From assembly GCA_934541205.1 (NCBI GenBank), contig CAKTDK010000004.1, forward strand, positions 1 through 34,559: DNA of 34,559 nt, given 5' to 3'. The notes under the pieces were generated by a model, which saw nothing but the letters and a program-made list of their open reading frames with translations, searched no databases and had not been told where the DNA came from. Positions 31,786-34,559 of the stretch are shown one piece after another; the first letter of the stretch is position 1; each line of letters begins with the position of its first letter. This stretch comes from an uncultured Eubacteriales bacterium (GTDB lineage: Bacteria > Bacillota > Clostridia > Oscillospirales > RGIG7773). Made by a program: the position numbers and the translations under genes.

Positions 31786-32649
31786 ATGTTAGTATCTGCT
31801 AAAGAAATGCTTACAAAAGCCAAAGCAGGCAAATATGCAGTAGGTCAGTTCAATATCAATAACCTTGAATGGACAAAGGCAGTTCTGCTTACCGCTCAGG
31901 AAAATAATTCTCCTGTTATTTTAGGTGTGTCCGAAGGCGCAGGAAAATATATGTGCGGATATAAAACTGTTGTAGGAATGGTCAATGGAATGATTGAGGA
32001 ACTTAATATAACAGTTCCCGTTGCTCTTCATCTTGACCATGGAAGCTATGAAGGTGCTCTTGCTTGTATTGAAGCAGGGTTTTCTTCTGTTATGTTTGAC
32101 GGTTCTCATTATCCGATTGATGAAAATATAGCAAAAACAAAAGAACTTGTTGAAATTACAAAAAATAAAGGAATTTCTCTTGAAGCCGAAGTAGGTTCAA
32201 TCGGAGGAGAAGAAGACGGCGTAGTAGGAGCCGGTGAAGTGGCAGATCCTAATGAATGTAAGGCTATTGCTGATTTGGGAGTAACTATGCTTGCTGCCGG
32301 AATTGGAAATATTCACGGAAAGTATCCGGCAAACTGGGCAGGATTGAGTTTTGAAACTCTTGATGAAATTCAAAAGCTTACAGGTGAAATGCCTCTTGTT
32401 CTTCATGGCGGTACAGGAATTCCGGAAGATATGATTAAAAAAGCTATTTCTCTGGGAGTTTCAAAAATAAATGTAAATACTGAATGTCAGCTTTCTTTTG
32501 CAGAAGCTACAAGAAAATATATTGAAGCAGGAAAAGACCTTGAAGGCAAGGGATTTGATCCGAGAAAACTACTCGCTCCAGGCTTTGAAGCTATTAAAGC
32601 TACTGTTAAAGAAAAGATGGAGCTTTTCGGAAGCGTTAATAAAGCATAA
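31786..32649 (+). CDS. fba: Class II fructose-1,6-bisphosphate aldolase
   Basis: Zinc-dependent cleavage of fructose-1,6-bisphosphate to glyceraldehyde-3-phosphate and dihydroxyacetone phosphate in glycolysis. The 287-residue length is typical of Firmicutes Fba. Motifs are AVGQFNINNLEW, the zinc site VALHLDHGSYEGALACIEAG, EAEVGSIGGEEDGVVG, GNIHGKY, VLHGGTGIPEDMIKKAISLG and KINVNTECQ. ATG 31786 has TTGGAGGT upstream. The codon choices look like those of a highly expressed gene (few rare codons). It has its own promoter and terminator. Confidence 0.97.
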   Translation: MLVSAKEMLTKAKAGKYAVGQFNINNLEWTKAVLLTAQENNSPVILGVSEGAGKYMCGYKTVVGMVNGMIEELNITVPVALHLDHGSYEGALACIEAGFSSVMFDGSHYPIDENIAKTKELVEITKNKGISLEAEVGSIGGEEDGVVGAGEVADPNECKAIADLGVTMLAAGIGNIHGKYPANWAGLSFETLDEIQKLTGEMPLVLHGGTGIPEDMIKKAISLGVSKINVNTECQLSFAEATRKYIEAGKDLEGKGFDPRKLLAPGFEAIKATVKEKMELFGSVNKA

Positions 32650-32683
32650 CTTTGCAAAGCGGTTTTGATATATATTTTTAATT

Positions 32684-32716
32684 AAATAAAGGGAGGATTT
32701 TATCCTCCCTTTATTT
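32684..32716 (+). terminator. Terminator after fba
   Basis: AAATAAAGGGAGGAT/ATCCTCCCTTTATTT, a perfect 15-bp stem with loop TTT. Confidence 0.92.
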
Positions 32717-32743
32717 ATAAAATTATTCTTAGGAGATGAAATT

Positions 32744-33460
32744 TTGGAAATTAACAGAACTCATAGAATAAAATTTCTGGATACTGTAAGAGGGATATCT
32801 ATTATTGCAATGATAATTCATCATTTGCTTTTTGATTTGGAATTTTTAATAGGAAACCCCATTTCTTTTATTCACACCGATTTTTTCAGTATTTTGCAAT
32901 TTATATTTGTTTTCTTTTTTATTTCTATATCGGGTATTTGCTGTAATTTTTCAAGAAGTAATATAAAACGGGGTATTACTGCTTTCGGACTTGGTATGGT
33001 TGTTACTGTTGTAACTTACCTCTTTGATAAAGAGTTAACTGTAAAATTCGGAATACTGCATTTTTTGGGAATAGCTATGATATTATACGGCCTCTTTAAA
33101 AATATACTTTCAAAAATAAATTTTAAAGTACAATTAATATTATTTGCGCTTTTATTTACTGCAAGCTATATAATACTGAATAATGTAAATCCTGTAAATA
33201 TAAGCTTTTTATTCCCTCTTGGTTTATATAATAGCAGTTTTTCTTCGGGAGATTATTTCCCTGTATTTCCTTATATATTTATGTTTTTATTTGGAAGTGC
33301 GGTAGGTCATTTTATTAAAGAAGGCAATTTTCCGAAATGGTTTTATAAATTTCATATTCCTTTTTTCTCATTTGTGGGGAAATATACGTTGTGGATTTAT
33401 TTATTGCATCAACCCATACTTTATGGAATAATGTATATTATTTCTATTGCAATACATTAA
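32744..33460 (+). CDS. DUF1624/HGSNAT-like membrane acyltransferase
   Basis: The 238-residue protein has about seven membrane spans. It begins with RIKFLDTVRGISIIAMIIHH, the hallmark of the heparan-alpha-glucosaminide N-acetyltransferase (DUF1624) domain, in which the His near the end of the first span is the catalytic candidate. Further motifs are FFISISGICCNFSR, GILHFLGIAMILYG and YTLWIYLLHQPILYGIMY at the C-terminus. Bacterial members probably acylate a cell-wall or surface sugar across the membrane, but the substrate is not known. The start is TTG 32744 with AGGAGA seven bases upstream. Confidence 0.87.
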   Translation: MEINRTHRIKFLDTVRGISIIAMIIHHLLFDLEFLIGNPISFIHTDFFSILQFIFVFFFISISGICCNFSRSNIKRGITAFGLGMVVTVVTYLFDKELTVKFGILHFLGIAMILYGLFKNILSKINFKVQLILFALLFTASYIILNNVNPVNISFLFPLGLYNSSFSSGDYFPVFPYIFMFLFGSAVGHFIKEGNFPKWFYKFHIPFFSFVGKYTLWIYLLHQPILYGIMYIISIAIH

Positions 33461-33727
33461 ATAGCTTTTTGTAATATATTAAATAGCTTTTCTGATATTA
33501 ATAATAACAAAGAAAGTGAAATTGGAAAAATATAAACTAAAAAGCCAGTTTGATTTTTTCTTATCATTTAAAACAGGACTTGTCTTTTCTATTATAAGAA
33601 GTATTGAAAATAGAAAGCGGTGAAAAATCTTTCAATATAATGAAAAGCTTATTCGGCACAAACACTTTGTGCTTATTCTTTTTATGAAAAATAATAACAT
33701 GATAATGAAACAAGGTTTGTTGTAAAT
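33461..33727. other. Spacer before ypeB
   Basis: AT-rich. It holds a short direct repeat ATTAAATAGCTTTT (ending the acyltransferase gene and again at about 33478), a possible 33-codon frame from TTG 33522 to 33623 with AAAGAAAGTGA upstream, and a stem GCACAAA/TTTGTGC (33656-33672) followed by a T-rich run. None of these is firm enough to call a gene. Confidence 0.45.
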
Positions 33728-33761
33728 AAAAACCGCGCTAAATGTTTAGCGCGGTTTTTTT
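33728..33761. terminator. Bidirectional terminator at the ypeB 3' end
   Basis: AAAAACCGCGCTAAA/TTTAGCGCGGTTTTT with a very short loop, T runs on both strands. It lies just outside the ypeB stop codon. Confidence 0.92.
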
Positions 33762-33762
33762 A

Positions 33763-34559
33763 TTATTTTGTTAAAATGCCTTTGTCTGTTTGAACAATCA
33801 AAAGAATTCTTTCTTCTATACCTGTTTTTGCATTAACATAGCATAAAACTGTTTGACCGTCGGCAGTTTTTCCGGAGAATTCGTGGCATAATACTTCATA
33901 TTTACCGTCTGTAGGAATTACTGAAAGTTTGTAGTTTTCTATTGAAATATCCGTTGATATATTTTTTTGCGCTTGTTCTTTTGTAAATGTTACTGAAGTA
34001 TCACGGCCTTCTTTATGATTTGAAATATAATTTGACGCTTCAACAGATATTATTTGTCCGTTGTCAAGAGCTACACCGATTTTTATTAAATCAGGATAGC
34101 AAACAGTTCCGTTTTCTTGATAAGCAAAATTTATAACAAGAGTTTCGCCGTCATTTATATAATAGCTTTCTTTCATATTTTTATATCCGTTGTTTTCAAG
34201 ATAAGTTTTGGCTTTCGCAATCGCGTCTTCATAAGAAAGAGTGGTATCGCCTATAGCTCTTGAATTTGTAAGATATAAAAGGTATCCGCCTTTCTTTGTA
34301 ATTCCGCCTTCAAAATCACCATAAATAAACTTATAACATGGAACATTGCCAGAAATCTCCTGATCATAAGTTACTCTTCCTGTTTCTACGCCTATTGATT
34401 TTGCAAATATTTCTTTTGCCGTTTCCATAGAAATCATGGTTTTTCCTTCAAGAAGAACAGGAGAAGTGTTTCCTATATGATCGGAAAAAGGTCCGTCATA
34501 TATTAAAGTAGGAAATTCTTTAAATTCACTGTCACTGACTTTTAAATTATCATATAAGG
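33763..34559 (-). CDS. ypeB: Germination protein YpeB, C-terminal part (cut by window end)
   Basis: YpeB is needed to hold and stabilise the cortex-lytic enzyme SleB in the spore. The frame stays open to the window edge, beyond the ATG at 34437. The extra codons read LIYDGPFSDHIG, a characteristic YpeB segment. After it come the PepSY-like repeats (METAKEIFAKSIGVE, YEDAIAKAKTYLENNGYKNM, FTKEQAQKNIS), each a small propeptide-type domain, and the end GIEERILLIVQTDKGILTK. About 265 codons are present out of the roughly 450 expected; the N-terminal membrane anchor and sleB would lie beyond 34559. This supports an endospore-forming host. Confidence 0.9.
   Translation of the reverse strand, partial: LYDNLKVSDSEFKEFPTLIYDGPFSDHIGNTSPVLLEGKTMISMETAKEIFAKSIGVETGRVTYDQEISGNVPCYKFIYGDFEGGITKKGGYLLYLTNSRAIGDTTLSYEDAIAKAKTYLENNGYKNMKESYYINDGETLVINFAYQENGTVCYPDLIKIGVALDNGQIISVEASNYISNHKEGRDTSVTFTKEQAQKNISTDISIENYKLSVIPTDGKYEVLCHEFSGKTADGQTVLCYVNAKTGIEERILLIVQTDKGILTK

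Noticed and set aside
33461..33500. Short direct repeat ATTAAATAGCTTTT near the acyltransferase stop
   Set aside because: Only two copies of low-complexity sequence; no spacer regularity for CRISPR or an attachment site.
33522..33623. 33-residue frame from TTG with a fair ribosome-binding site
   Set aside because: Too short, no recognisable features and weak start; noted in the spacer entry but not called as a gene.

Overview
The window is AT-rich DNA (roughly 30% G+C by eye) from a low-GC, Gram-positive, endospore-forming member of the Clostridia. The evidence is an hrcA-grpE-dnaK cluster with CIRCE operators, RNase J, Rex, a DUF4358 lipoprotein, the end of a YpeB-type germination protein, strong AGGAGG ribosome-binding sites, several TTG starts and a house style of perfect short-loop terminators. 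I cannot name the genus. Most of the window is ordinary chromosomal housekeeping. No rRNA, tRNA, CRISPR array, transposase or phage gene was seen.

Layout. 1-168: hairpin-rich repeat-like DNA abutting a dnaK that is cut after about 71 codons. 169-2193 (minus): dnaK fragment, grpE and hrcA, driven by a consensus promoter over two overlapping CIRCE elements. 2336-5062 (plus): RNase J with a long Lys/Asn/Thr-rich head, then shikimate kinase. 5137-10409 (plus): the accessory island, a perfect consensus promoter followed by four paralogous lipoproteins and a secreted subtilisin-like protease with a repeat-rich tail; the first lipoprotein and the protease are each broken at an A7 tract. 10413-12344 (minus): GntR/YtrA regulator plus a two-gene ABC exporter, under a 36-bp perfect palindrome. 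12367-14261: cyclophilin, a GNAT acetyltransferase and a membrane protein. 14349-15133: a possible small membrane protein and a 550-bp AT-rich spacer with two tandem DnaA boxes. 15134-18909: aconitase, isocitrate dehydrogenase and Rex. 18961-20246: a VanZ-like protein and a twice-frameshifted pseudogene. 20245-22056 (minus): pyridoxal kinase, an ECF substrate-binding protein and a thioesterase. 22246-22419: a 57-residue Asn/Arg-rich protein. 22725-23450 (minus): nagB. 23703-28060: proB, proA, an anchored unknown and a DUF4127 protein. 28146-28751 (minus): a 3-methyladenine glycosylase. 28892-33460: DUF4358 lipoprotein, a diguanylate cyclase, fructose-bisphosphate aldolase and a DUF1624-type membrane acyltransferase. 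33763-34559 (minus): ypeB, cut by the window end.

Functional links. Aconitase and isocitrate dehydrogenase make 2-oxoglutarate for glutamate, ProB/ProA carry glutamate toward proline, and Rex probably ties this to NADH/NAD balance. The kinase and ECF component look like a vitamin B6 salvage pair. The most unusual part is 5.1-10.4 kb. The lipoproteins share an almost unchanging head and a variable C-terminal domain whose predicted order of strands and helices resembles subtilisin propeptides (inhibitor I9 fold), and they sit directly upstream of a subtilase. I propose, as a hypothesis only, that they are membrane-tethered propeptide-like inhibitors or chaperones of that protease, diversified by recombination and perhaps switched by A-tract slippage.
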